A DNA stretch of 64,000 nucleotides, taken from NCBI GenBank assembly GCA_027659245.1, contig JAQDPW010000003.1:1-64000 (forward strand). Direction: 5' to 3'. A model generated the notes under the pieces. That model made no database searches. It saw only the letters and a program-made list of their open reading frames with translations, and was not told where the DNA came from. The number at the start of each line of letters is the position of its first letter. The first letter of the stretch is position 1. Source of the DNA: Streptococcaceae bacterium AM104-57 (GTDB lineage: Bacteria; Bacillota; Bacilli; Lactobacillales; Streptococcaceae). Positions 25,550-34,146 of the stretch are shown piece after piece. Both the position numbers and the translations under genes were made by a program.

Positions 25550-28057
25550 CTAGCCTGTGGACTTCAGATTCGTTGTGACCGTCGCATACAATGGAGTTAT
25601 CGGATCATATATCGTACCATCTACTGTAATTCTTTCTCTTCTACCAAACACGTCAGAAAAGATACATTGACCCATCGTCTGATTTTCAACCCATGCCCTG
25701 GACAAATCATCTTCTTTGATTTTAAGATGTTCCAAAATCGAAGATGTTTCACTATCTTCTGAAAATGCAAAGACTGTACCGAAGCCAGTACCATCATCTT
25801 CAGTTGAAACATCTTTAACAGACTGAGTTACCAACACTAAGAAATTATTAAACGAACGACCTGTACGCTTGATTCTCGCCAACAGTTGACGACCACCAGG
25901 TGTCAACAAAATTTGCCAAGCCTCGTCCACATACAACAAGGTTTCTTGTGTTCTATCTCTTTCTCCAAAATCAGCACAGAAGAAGGTTAATCCGTACATG
26001 ACCGCAAGACTTCGTAATTGAGTATCTGTCATATCCTCATACTTAGAAGTCTTGGGCATATCCAAACCAGCAATTTCAAAAATCGTAATTTTATTGTCCG
26101 ACTGCAAAGACTTGTTAGAGCCATCAGAGAAGCACAATTTCAACAAGGTATTTTCGCCCATTTTTGATAAATAACGACCAATCCTTACTACATCTTTGTC
26201 TTTCTCCTCCTCAAAAGTCTTAAACAGATGTAACATTCCAACCGTTTCTCCATTTTGTTTCCTATCCCAGACCTTATCAATATTTTCCAACAAATAAGAT
26301 TTCAATTTCTTAGAATCCTCTTTGTCTAAAACAGTCGAGATTAAAACTGAAGCAATTTCTGTCAACGTTGTCTTCTCATCAATATAAGCAAATGGATCTA
26401 GCACTCCAATATTTCTATCTTCCTTCATATCCAGTGTTACAAAGTGAATAGATTTGATATACTCCTGGACTTCTTCATGAATATTTTGTTCCTCATACTC
26501 CTTCAAAATCTTCATATACTGACTTCGCATTTCAGCTTTAGGGTCAATATAAACCGACTTGATTTTTAAGAAACTATTCAACGTAAACAACAATTTTGTT
26601 AGAAACGATTTTCCATTTCCAGTTGCTCCAGTAATGGCAACATGAGGATTATTGGTAATCTTATCCTTAATCCCCATTTTATTCGCCTGTAGCAAGTTTG
26701 AAAAAACTAAACGATTACTTGCTTGTAAGGCTGCCATAAAGTCACCTCCCCAGCTCGCAATTTCATTGTCTATTCGTGCAATGGGAAAGCCAACCTTGTT
26801 TCCTACCTCTTTCGTGACAAAAAACATATTCTGACAAAAACCTTCTAAAGAAGTATATTGTATATAACTTTCACGCTTTTTATCCAACAATTCTGTAAAG
26901 CGACCTTTGTAGAAAAGATACAATCTGTCGGCATAACCTCTTGCAAGAGAACCTCCTAAGTTAGCTATGAGCTTACTTAAAATATCATATCTTTCTTCAA
27001 TTTCATCCTCATCATCACCAGTGACAACCAAGAAATGGAGAAATTCAACCATTTTTTCTTTGCTCTCAACCTTTTCTTGATAATCAACTAACATTTGATG
27101 AGCTTCTAACACTTCTAAACGTTGAATATCACCATCTTCCTCAATTTCAGCAACCACATTCCCCAAATTTTTACGTTTATTTCTTGCCTTCTTTTTAGAA
27201 GAAGAAACACCCTTATCTGCCGAGAATGCAACTTTATAGATACTTTCTACAGGAAAATCTAGCAACTGCAATTCTTCTTGTAGATGAATCGAAGATACAT
27301 TTTGAGGATAGTCCACAATTGGGAAACAAGCAACCAAATTATCATCATCTTTATTCTCCAATCGCAACACTTTATGATTCTCAAAATAGACATTTGTATC
27401 ATCGATATTATCGATACAATCCTTAATCGCATCTACTTCTGTTTCCTTGTCATAAAATTGACCTCGTAAGAATTGTAAACGTGCTAAAAACTCCAACTCC
27501 GTTTTTTCAACTTCACGAACTCTCAATTGATGTAAGGCACTTTTTAAAGCATTCTTTTTAAGTTGCCAATCCTCATACCAATTCAAGGGAGGTAATTCAC
27601 CCAGTCCAATCAACTTCAAGGTTTCTTTTTTGTAGTAAGACAAACTGTCTTTCAAAGTCGAAACTAAGTCTGGACTGATATTATTTGACTTTAATGGAAC
27701 AGAGATATAATGCTTATATTCAAACAAAAACTCAATCTCATCTTCAATCTTTTCTTGCAAGGTATCCATTATCAAGTTTGCTAAAGGCGCTGTTCCGCTA
27801 TCTTGGTCAATATCTTGGCGCAAGAGTTCAAATCGCTCATACAAATCTATCGGAATAGGAATCGTATGCAATTCAAAATCACCATAAACCGATAGTTGAC
27901 TAAAAGCTGAAAAAGCGATTTGCTTAAATCTCTCACGCCCCCTCTTGTCTATCGTAACCAAAACTTCACTAGGAACTTCAAAGACTGCAAAAACACCACC
28001 ATTTTTACGTAATATCAAACTGTCTGAAAAGTCCCAGTAATTACTCGTAATTTCCAC
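25550..28057 (-). CDS. VirB4-like conjugation ATPase, Tn916 ORF16 type
   Basis: 835 residues from a GTG at 28055-28057 with GAAAGGA six bases upstream. Walker A GATGNGKSFLTKLL (K483), Walker B-like LLYVDEAWQILL near 715. It powers substrate transfer or channel assembly. Overlaps the TcpE-like gene by 17 bp. No break or missing motif seen. Confidence 0.93.
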   Translation of the reverse strand: MEITSNYWDFSDSLILRKNGGVFAVFEVPSEVLVTIDKRGRERFKQIAFSAFSQLSVYGDFELHTIPIPIDLYERFELLRQDIDQDSGTAPLANLIMDTLQEKIEDEIEFLFEYKHYISVPLKSNNISPDLVSTLKDSLSYYKKETLKLIGLGELPPLNWYEDWQLKKNALKSALHQLRVREVEKTELEFLARLQFLRGQFYDKETEVDAIKDCIDNIDDTNVYFENHKVLRLENKDDDNLVACFPIVDYPQNVSSIHLQEELQLLDFPVESIYKVAFSADKGVSSSKKKARNKRKNLGNVVAEIEEDGDIQRLEVLEAHQMLVDYQEKVESKEKMVEFLHFLVVTGDDEDEIEERYDILSKLIANLGGSLARGYADRLYLFYKGRFTELLDKKRESYIQYTSLEGFCQNMFFVTKEVGNKVGFPIARIDNEIASWGGDFMAALQASNRLVFSNLLQANKMGIKDKITNNPHVAITGATGNGKSFLTKLLFTLNSFLKIKSVYIDPKAEMRSQYMKILKEYEEQNIHEEVQEYIKSIHFVTLDMKEDRNIGVLDPFAYIDEKTTLTEIASVLISTVLDKEDSKKLKSYLLENIDKVWDRKQNGETVGMLHLFKTFEEEKDKDVVRIGRYLSKMGENTLLKLCFSDGSNKSLQSDNKITIFEIAGLDMPKTSKYEDMTDTQLRSLAVMYGLTFFCADFGERDRTQETLLYVDEAWQILLTPGGRQLLARIKRTGRSFNNFLVLVTQSVKDVSTEDDGTGFGTVFAFSEDSETSSILEHLKIKEDDLSRAWVENQTMGQCIFSDVFGRRERITVDGTIYDPITPLYATVTTNLKSTG

Positions 28058-28433
28058 GATAAATCCTTTCTATTTTTACATATCGTTTACCTTTGTTTAT
28101 ATAATACTTTTTGCCGTATCTTCCATAATTCCAAAAATAAAAAATGTAATCACGAAGATAAATCACTATCGTTTTACCATCGATTTTATTATTAGTCAGA
28201 ATTTTACCCAGTTGCCAGCCTAAGGCAGAGCTAGCAACCAAACACCAACCCCACTCAATAAAACCTACTGACATCAGTACAAAAAAGAAAATTGGAGTAA
28301 AAAATATAAAATATAATAAAGTCGACATTTCAATCGCAAAAGGTAAACTAAAATTATCCGATAACTCTTTTACAAATATAGGCTGATCAAAGCCACGCTT
28401 ATACGAAAATAATTGTTTTTCTTCTTTTTCCAT
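28041..28433 (-). CDS. TcpE-family conjugation membrane protein (ORF17 type)
   Basis: 130 residues with two adjacent membrane segments (~36-75) and a basic C-terminus. The N-terminal SYKRGFDQPIFVKELSDNFSLP and C-terminal YLRDYIFYFWNYGRYGKKYY fit the TcpE family. Part of the mating channel at the membrane. Its end overlaps the VirB4 start. Confidence 0.85.
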   Translation of the reverse strand: MEKEEKQLFSYKRGFDQPIFVKELSDNFSLPFAIEMSTLLYFIFFTPIFFFVLMSVGFIEWGWCLVASSALGWQLGKILTNNKIDGKTIVIYLRDYIFYFWNYGRYGKKYYINKGKRYVKIERIYRGNYE

Positions 28434-28437
28434 AGGC

Positions 28438-28656
28438 TTAATTGAAAACTTCTAAAAACTTATCAAATAAAAACTTAGGAGCTCTCAACACAGTTTCTGG
28501 ACTTAACAAGAACCAAAGAATTAAAGAACCAGTCAAAATCGCCACAAAAATCCCCCAAGTCTTCCCTTCCCTCCAAGCTCGAATTGCTTTGCTAAATACA
28601 AACAATCCGATAACAGGAACACCTAACTTATCAACTAAATACTGAAAAAAACTCAT
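28438..28656 (-). CDS. Small membrane protein (TcpD/ConC-like)
   Basis: 72 residues with two hydrophobic segments. Located between the tcpC-like and tcpE-like genes, exactly where Tn916-type elements carry a small membrane channel component. Family assignment is by position and size. Confidence 0.7.
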   Translation of the reverse strand: MSFFQYLVDKLGVPVIGLFVFSKAIRAWREGKTWGIFVAILTGSLILWFLLSPETVLRAPKFLFDKFLEVFN

Positions 28657-28661
28657 TTATC

Positions 28662-29627
28662 TCATTCTCCTTGATTTTCTTTTGTTTTATCTTTCGCATA
28701 ATCAAATGGAATCTGATGCTCCATTTTATCTACAAAATAACTATCTTTATCTTTCCTCAACTCGAAAGAAAAATTCTCACTATGGCTTGTACCCAAAATA
28801 TCAAAGGTAACTTGCACATAAGCTAGTGTTTTATCACTACCTTTCACAAAATAGGTGTAATCAATGCTTTTAACAGTTGCTCCACCAATTGTTTTGATAT
28901 TTTTTGAGATTAAGTCAAGATTCGATTGACTGCTTGTATAATTCTTGAAGAACAATTCGATAAAAGCAACCAAATCTTTTCTATCATTTTCACTTAGACC
29001 ATCATTTGCCGTCAAAACCAATTGCTTTTCTTTGTCAACCTCCTGACTCTTAAAATCTGTAACAGGGGAGAACCAAGGCAAACCATCAACATAATAGCGA
29101 CCGTCTTTTTCAACGTATGGAATTGAAAACTCGATTGATACACGTTGAACCTTGTTATCAACCTTTGTATCATAAGTCACTGCATAAACTGCAACACCAT
29201 CCTTAGCCATTAGCAAGCGACCACTCACAATAGTCATATCTTGTTTTGACTGTCCTTGATTCTTAACACTAGGCGATGTTCCATAAAATTCACTCAAACG
29301 CTTTGCGTTTTCTTCACTATCTTTATCGCCTACCTTATAGGTAAAATAATAGCTTACATAGCTATCCAAAAATTGTTCTAACCGTCTATCAATTTCCTTA
29401 TTATCTACTTTAGAAATCTGATTTTTTTCAAATTCCTTCACTTTAGATATATTCTTCATTGATAAAACTCCAGCAGAACCCACAAAAACCACAAAACCAA
29501 TCAAGAAAGATCCAAAAATTAAATTTGCATTCTTTTGATTGATTTTCTTAGGAGTATATACCTTTTTATCAGAAACTTTCTTCAATCTTTCTTTATTATT
29601 TTCTTTTTTTCTAAATTTTCCTATCAT
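28662..29627 (-). CDS. tcpC: Conjugation protein TcpC (Tn916 ORF13 type)
   Basis: 321 residues. Basic N-terminal cytoplasmic tail, one membrane segment (~35-60, FGSFLIGFVVFVGSAGVLSM), then an extracytoplasmic region with two NTF2-like halves as in TcpC/ConB (motifs YFTYKVGDKDSEENAKRL and GRYYVDGLPWFSPV). A VirB8-like channel component. Followed without gap by the small membrane gene. Confidence 0.88.
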   Translation of the reverse strand: MIGKFRKKENNKERLKKVSDKKVYTPKKINQKNANLIFGSFLIGFVVFVGSAGVLSMKNISKVKEFEKNQISKVDNKEIDRRLEQFLDSYVSYYFTYKVGDKDSEENAKRLSEFYGTSPSVKNQGQSKQDMTIVSGRLLMAKDGVAVYAVTYDTKVDNKVQRVSIEFSIPYVEKDGRYYVDGLPWFSPVTDFKSQEVDKEKQLVLTANDGLSENDRKDLVAFIELFFKNYTSSQSNLDLISKNIKTIGGATVKSIDYTYFVKGSDKTLAYVQVTFDILGTSHSENFSFELRKDKDSYFVDKMEHQIPFDYAKDKTKENQGE

Positions 29628-29678
29628 TTCAAATAGATCACCTCAATTTTCTTCTTTACTTCTTATTTTCTACGTTCC

Positions 29679-30152
29679 TCAAAAATTAACCTTTCTATAA
29701 AATCCTTGGGGAGTATTCAAAACTTCTCCTTGCTCAACAAATCCTTGAAATGCTGTCACCCAATTTCCACATTTAAAAAAATAATTTATCAAAAGACCAA
29801 TATCTAAATTCTTTGAAAGCTGAATCACAGTTGCTACTTCATCTTTAGAACAGAATTGATAATAGGTTGAAATAATCTTTTTGATAGGAACATATCGCTG
29901 TAACTGAAATCTCACAACATAATCATCACCATCATACAAATCAAGGACTGCTTTTTTCAGCAAGTAAACCTCGTCCAGCGACATGATCTTATCAACTTCC
30001 CAATCAGTAATACCACATACAAAGAAATTCCCTTTATCAATTCCCAATTCTTTCAATCTTGCAACAATCTGCTCTTTACTATGCTTCATAACATCTAACT
30101 CACAAAGATAATCGAAATTGCCTTCATTCAGAACTCTAATATTTGCTATCAT
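29679..30152 (-). CDS. Divergent ArdA-like protein
   Basis: 157 residues. The N-terminal layout (ANIRVLNEGNF..., FVCGITDWEVDKIMSLDEVYLLKKAV) and end (LINYFFKCGNWVTAFQGF...QGFYRK) weakly follow the ArdA antirestriction fold, but identity is low. Overlaps the upstream gene by 4 bp. If related, it would mimic DNA to block type I restriction of incoming ICE DNA. This is an inference; it could be an unrelated ICE protein. Confidence 0.5.
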   Translation of the reverse strand: MIANIRVLNEGNFDYLCELDVMKHSKEQIVARLKELGIDKGNFFVCGITDWEVDKIMSLDEVYLLKKAVLDLYDGDDYVVRFQLQRYVPIKKIISTYYQFCSKDEVATVIQLSKNLDIGLLINYFFKCGNWVTAFQGFVEQGEVLNTPQGFYRKVNF

Positions 30153-30616
30153 CTTGATACAAAGTAACCCTTATCCACGAAGCTACCACCTTCTGAAAGA
30201 CGGACATCACGACCATACTTTTCATAGTCTAAATAAAGAATCAATTGTTCTTTAGATAGTTCTACACCCAGTACATTAACAAGATATTCACCCAACTCTC
30301 TATCCGTATCAACTTCACGATATAAGATACAATCATCAAAAGCTACACTTACTAGGTATGATGGATCAGAACCAGCTGATTCGATAAATGATAGGACAAT
30401 ATCTTCATCTACATCTTCCACGTTTTCAGCAATACTATTCGCTAAATCTAAAGTTAAATCTTCACAATTCAAAGTAGGTAAACCTTCAATCGAATCAATC
30501 GTAACTTCAATATCTTCACCTTCATAGCCAAATCGTTCAGCTACTTCTTCACTAGAAATTGGAAGTAATACTCGTCTAGCAACTCCTTTATAAATAACTA
30601 AAGCCATTAAATCCAT
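30149..30616 (-). CDS. ArdA-family antirestriction protein
   Basis: 155 residues from the ATG at 30614-30616 with GGAAGGAG upstream. Very acidic (by my count about 35 Asp/Glu against 12 Lys/Arg). The C-terminus LYLDYEKYGRDVRLSEGG carries the ArdA signature (DYxxYGRD), and VLLPISSEEVAERFG fits ArdA domain 1. ArdA dimers imitate bent B-DNA and occupy type I restriction-modification complexes. Tn916 has an ardA at the equivalent place. Confidence 0.7.
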   Translation of the reverse strand: MDLMALVIYKGVARRVLLPISSEEVAERFGYEGEDIEVTIDSIEGLPTLNCEDLTLDLANSIAENVEDVDEDIVLSFIESAGSDPSYLVSVAFDDCILYREVDTDRELGEYLVNVLGVELSKEQLILYLDYEKYGRDVRLSEGGSFVDKGYFVSR

Positions 30617-30639
30617 TTTTTTATTTTCTCCTTCCTCAA

Positions 30640-30852
30640 TCAACCTTCTACCTGTCTATTTAACTGTTCCAAATCAGCAACAGTAAACAAACCATATCCA
30701 ATAAATGAATCGCCCTCATAATCAACAATTTCAATTTGTTCATCATAAGAACCACTCAAACCAATCACAGACAACTTTCCAAAATATAAAGGCAAGCTAA
30801 ACCAAGCCTGCCTTCCATTTTTTGGATTCTTAATCAATACTTTTGAAGCCAT
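30640..30852 (-). CDS. Single-domain ArdA-like small protein
   Basis: 70 residues from the ATG at 30850-30852 (a GTG 6 bp earlier is possible). The order AWFSLPLYFGKLSVIGL, then EIVDYEGD, then TVADLEQLNRQVEG mirrors the N-terminal domain of ArdA, without the other domains. Third ArdA-like gene of the cluster. Not a decayed full gene as far as I can see, since it has its own start and stop. Confidence 0.55.
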   Translation of the reverse strand: MASKVLIKNPKNGRQAWFSLPLYFGKLSVIGLSGSYDEQIEIVDYEGDSFIGYGLFTVADLEQLNRQVEG

Positions 30853-30871
30853 ATTCACTACCAGCTATTCT

Positions 30872-31240
30872 TTATTGCAAAAAGTACCAACTATTACCTT
30901 CATGCCCTAGAAATACATAGGAATCTCCTAGACGACTAGCAATTTCCTCTTCATGTTCTTCTACATAAGCAGACAAACGATCTTCATTGACTAACTGCTC
31001 ATATTCTCCATGATTCAAAATACCTGCAAAATCAATCAATGCTTCCTGCGTATCAACTTCTGTAAACGAATTGACATATACATTGTCAGGATTGTTACCA
31101 TCAAACTGTCCAAACTCTACACCGTCAAAGTGTTCATCTAAGCGTTCAATAATCTTTGCAGGTTCATCAAGCAACTTTTTTCCAAAATTGTAATGCTCAC
31201 ACACATCAGAAAACTTATCATAGACGACTTTAATACTCAT
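30872..31240 (-). CDS. Highly acidic hypothetical protein
   Basis: 122 residues from the ATG at 31238-31240 with GGAAGGAG; the frame is open to 31288 across a terminator. By my count about 27 Asp/Glu against 8 Lys/Arg, net charge near -19. Not recognised. The charge and its position beside ArdA-like genes make it a candidate DNA mimic or anti-defence protein (inference). Confidence 0.6.
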   Translation of the reverse strand: MSIKVVYDKFSDVCEHYNFGKKLLDEPAKIIERLDEHFDGVEFGQFDGNNPDNVYVNSFTEVDTQEALIDFAGILNHGEYEQLVNEDRLSAYVEEHEEEIASRLGDSYVFLGHEGNSWYFLQ

Positions 31241-31257
31241 TTTTTCTCCTTCCAAAT

Positions 31258-31285
31258 AAAAAAGGAAGCCAAACTTGACTTCCTT
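31258..31285 (-). terminator. Terminator inside the ICE operon
   Basis: Minus strand AAGGAAG, loop, CTTCCTT followed by TTTT. It lies between the 90-residue gene and the acidic gene, so the ArdA-like cluster may be attenuated. Confidence 0.7.
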
Positions 31286-31296
31286 CATAATTTCAA

Positions 31297-31569
31297 TTAA
31301 ATTGAAGCTGAACGCTCAAAACTAGAACCAATCGCAAAGGCACGAGTTGTTACCTTATTCAATTCCTTATTCATTGCATAGTAACTAGAAAGGTCTTTCT
31401 TGATACACTCAATAACCTGATACGGTAGTTGCAATTCTTCTTCATTTTTAAGAAGCGAACTCAATTCACCAGCCATAGTCCACGCTTGCTTAAATTCTTG
31501 ATCCTTTAGTTTTTTCGCAAGTTCATTCGACAATTCAATAATTTGTTTATCTTTTCCTTGTAAAGCCAT
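31297..31569 (-). CDS. Hypothetical ICE protein
   Basis: 90 residues, helical, with AGAGG before the ATG. N-terminus MALQGKDKQIIELSNELAKKLKDQ suggests a coiled segment. Not recognised. Confidence 0.55.
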   Translation of the reverse strand: MALQGKDKQIIELSNELAKKLKDQEFKQAWTMAGELSSLLKNEEELQLPYQVIECIKKDLSSYYAMNKELNKVTTRAFAIGSSFERSASI

Positions 31570-31643
31570 TTTTTATACCTCTTTTCTTCTTTAGCTTTTT
31601 ATATATTCATCTATAAAGCTGGAGAACGTTTCTTAACTTTCAT

Positions 31644-31736
31644 CTATTCTCTCCCAAGTAAACAATCCAACGAAACTTCAAGTAAATCTGCTAAATTAAT
31701 AAGATTTTCAAGGTCACAGTTAATAAACCATTGTTT
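31644..31736 (-). pseudogene. Remnant of an XRE-family regulator
   Basis: About 30 codons without a start, ending at TAG 31644-31646. They read ENLINLADLLEVSLDCLLGRE, the typical C-terminal part of a Cro/CI helix-turn-helix domain. An upstream in-frame stop shows the gene is truncated. Confidence 0.6.
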
Positions 31737-31765
31737 GACTTTTTATATTGTGTTCACGATAACTA

Positions 31766-32440
31766 CTAAAATAATTTTATTTTCTTATTGTAATTATCAA
31801 GTCTCTGTTTTGCGAGACTGAAAATATCTTGATCAAGCTCACAACCAACGTACTCAAAACCTAATTCTTGAAAAGCAATCAAGCTACTTGCTGAACCAAC
31901 ATGAGTATCGAGTATTTTATCGCCTTCTTTTGCATAGGTTTGCAATAACCAGAAATAAAGATTGACTGGTTTTTGGGTTGGATGAATTCTAACCTCATTC
32001 AATGACTTATTTCCTTGTTGAATGTGTCCTTCAGATATTGACTTTCCTTGCATCATACCATTCCACATATAGCGAAACAGTCGTATGCTATCATGAAAAC
32101 TGCAGTATGCTATTTCACAATCTGAAAAACTTGACTGACCATTGACTTTGTCCCAAACGATACGGCCAGAACCAAAAGAATAATCAAAGTAGTTCACACC
32201 CCAAATGATTTGATTTTTTGAAACCCTAAATAACTCATCAAAATAATCCCTATTTGGAATTTGCCACTCTGAGGTTTCGCCATACAGTCTGCTTACACCT
32301 ATTGGACTGACTTTTCGTCCGTAAAATTTTCTTTTTTCTGGCCCAGAAAAATATGGTGGATCTACAATAGCTAAATCAAAATAGTTATCAGGATATTTTT
32401 TCATAACGTCCATGCAATCTTCTTGAAGAAATAATTTCAC
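31766..32440 (-). CDS. Orphan DNA methyltransferase (DPPY type)
   Basis: 224 residues. Catalytic motif IV VDPPY at ~26-30 near the N-terminus, and the SAM-binding region HPTQKPVNLYFWLLQTYAKE followed by ILDTHVGSASSLIAF near the C-terminus. This is the beta-class order of N6-adenine or N4-cytosine methyltransferases. No restriction endonuclease is adjacent, so it probably protects ICE DNA or alters regulation. Recognition site cannot be predicted. Confidence 0.85.
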   Translation of the reverse strand: MKLFLQEDCMDVMKKYPDNYFDLAIVDPPYFSGPEKRKFYGRKVSPIGVSRLYGETSEWQIPNRDYFDELFRVSKNQIIWGVNYFDYSFGSGRIVWDKVNGQSSFSDCEIAYCSFHDSIRLFRYMWNGMMQGKSISEGHIQQGNKSLNEVRIHPTQKPVNLYFWLLQTYAKEGDKILDTHVGSASSLIAFQELGFEYVGCELDQDIFSLAKQRLDNYNKKIKLF

Positions 32441-32456
32441 AACACCACCTCATCTC

Positions 32457-32777
32457 CTATACCCACTTCTCTAAATGAAATCGTTCAATCAATTTTAAAC
32501 ACTCCATTTCCATCTCTTCTTTGCTCCTTCTTAACAATCCAAACCAAAGTAACTTTCTCTTAACATCAACTTGTCTTGCTAAATAGGATTCATACTCTGA
32601 AATCAATCGGTTCAATTTATCCAAATCACTTCGCTTCCTTGTCTGCTTATAGGTTTGAGATTGAAACTCTATATAGGCTTGATAATCTCTTGCTACTTTA
32701 CTATCTGTTAGACCATCATAGAAGTTTCTTGCAGGAATCAAATATACAATCTTCTCAATTTGTCTATATTCAATCAT
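32457..32777 (-). CDS. Hypothetical ICE protein next to relaxase
   Basis: 106 residues, basic and helical (QSQTYKQTRKRSDLDKLNRLI). Overlaps the relaxase stop by 4 bp, so translation is coupled. It may be a relaxosome accessory factor (position only). Not recognised. Confidence 0.55.
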   Translation of the reverse strand: MIEYRQIEKIVYLIPARNFYDGLTDSKVARDYQAYIEFQSQTYKQTRKRSDLDKLNRLISEYESYLARQVDVKRKLLWFGLLRRSKEEMEMECLKLIERFHLEKWV

Positions 32778-34003
32778 TCTGCCCTTCCTAACTGACTTTG
32801 TAAAAATTCAAGTTGTTTTCTTTGTCTAGGAGTAATTTCTCCTGAACTCATTATTTTTTTCATATTCTCTTGCATGAACAAGCGATCAATTTCAGAAACA
32901 TACACTAAAGAATTAGAAACTCTTTCTACCAACCATCTAATTGTTTTTTCAACTGAATATGGTTCAGGACTTACAGATAATCTAATCGGTTCATCAGTTC
33001 CAAAAAGTCGTTGCCACTTACTATCTAACTTTCTAAAACCATGTTCATCAGTTCCATCATAAATTTGAATCGCTCCTTGAAATATAGAACGTGTTAATTC
33101 AGCAACATCATAACCAGCTAAAATTTCTGAAACAAATGACCTTGCCTTACCTTGTGAAAATCGAACTTCATAACGATTCCATATTCCAAATAACCTTACA
33201 CTATCTAATACACTTATTCCTTCTTTTTTCGCTATCTCATACCTCTTTTCATAAAAGTTAAAGTACATTTCCGACTGCCGACTACCAAGATAGATTGATA
33301 ACCCTTGTCTATTTTCCGTTTCCAGTGGATTTTCAAAATCAAATCCACCACCACCCACAAATGAAAAACTTTTTAAATAGGGCGAAACAATGTCTTGTTT
33401 ATAATACCTTGTTACTAGTGTTGATAAATCAAAATTCTCTTTCGTATCTTCTCTAGCCATTTCATCAACTGCAATATCTATTCTAGTAACACTAAAATTT
33501 TCTCCATATCGTTTTTGAAACCTTTTTATAAAGTCTATCCACGTTATATTTTTACTTTCAAGATACATTTCTAATTGTCTACAACCTTGACCACTTAACT
33601 GAATCGTAATTCTATTTCTATCTTCTCCATTTTCGCTATACGAAGAATTAAAACCAAAAAACCAAATATCGCCATAGCGATACAACAATTCATATTTCAT
33701 AAATGAAGTTGTTTCAGGATTCAACATAATATCAAATCCAAAAAATTCTTTAGCTACATAATAGACATCATTCTCTCTGTGAAGCGTAAATCTGAAATAG
33801 TCTATCATATACCTTGTCAAGTCTGTATCACACTTTTTCAAACTAAAATGATTTTTTATTTCTAGGAAATCTTCTTTCTTCAAAGTCCTATAACCATTCT
33901 CATAAGCCTTTATAGTAGAAACAGGAATACCAGTCTTAATTGATAACTCTTTTCTAGTCATTTGTCGCTCTTGTCTAAAAATTTTTAACTCTTTTCCTTC
34001 CAT
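32774..34003 (-). CDS. MobT-type relaxase (Rep_trans family, Tn916 ORF20 type)
   Basis: 409 residues from the ATG at 34001-34003 with AAGGAG close upstream; the frame is open to 34120 but that part covers oriT-like repeats. N-terminal helix-turn-helix (RQMTRKELSIKTGIPVSTIKAYENG), then a rolling-circle initiator-type domain with FSVTRIDIAVDEM and FYEKRYEIAKK. It would nick oriT and lead transfer, also allowing plasmid-like replication. The oriT-like palindrome lies directly upstream. Confidence 0.88.
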   Translation of the reverse strand: MEGKELKIFRQERQMTRKELSIKTGIPVSTIKAYENGYRTLKKEDFLEIKNHFSLKKCDTDLTRYMIDYFRFTLHRENDVYYVAKEFFGFDIMLNPETTSFMKYELLYRYGDIWFFGFNSSYSENGEDRNRITIQLSGQGCRQLEMYLESKNITWIDFIKRFQKRYGENFSVTRIDIAVDEMAREDTKENFDLSTLVTRYYKQDIVSPYLKSFSFVGGGGFDFENPLETENRQGLSIYLGSRQSEMYFNFYEKRYEIAKKEGISVLDSVRLFGIWNRYEVRFSQGKARSFVSEILAGYDVAELTRSIFQGAIQIYDGTDEHGFRKLDSKWQRLFGTDEPIRLSVSPEPYSVEKTIRWLVERVSNSLVYVSEIDRLFMQENMKKIMSSGEITPRQRKQLEFLQSQLGRAE

Positions 34004-34030
34004 TTCTCCTTCAAAACTCCATTTTTTTAC

Positions 34031-34065
34031 CAAAAGGGACACAAAAAAACTCAAAAGGGACACAA
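34031..34065 (-). repeat. Two 14-bp direct repeats before the relaxase
   Basis: CAAAAGGGACACAA at 34031-34044 and 34052-34065, start-to-start 21 bp (two helical turns). Likely protein-binding sites for the relaxase or a control protein. Confidence 0.6.
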
Positions 34066-34114
34066 GTGTAACCCTTGTCGCTGTAAGCGTGAAGTGCATT
34101 TTGTAACTTTTGTT

Positions 34115-34138
34115 ACCCACCTATTAGAATAGGTGGGT
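34115..34138 (-). other. oriT: oriT-like nick-site palindrome
   Basis: 24-bp perfect hairpin, arms ACCCACC and GGTGGGT with a 10-nt centre that reads TATTCTAATA on the minus strand. Its size, arm length and CTAA-A centre resemble the oriT nick regions of ICEBs1 and Tn916 as I remember them (arms ACCCCCC / GGGGGGT, centre with CTAACA). It lies between tcpA and the relaxase, as oriT does in Tn916. Confidence 0.65.
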
Positions 34139-34146
34139 TCATTAGC

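Noticed and set aside
34003..34120. N-terminal extension of the relaxase
   Set aside because: It would translate the direct repeats and part of the oriT-like hairpin; the start at 34,003 has a ribosome site and begins the HTH domain.
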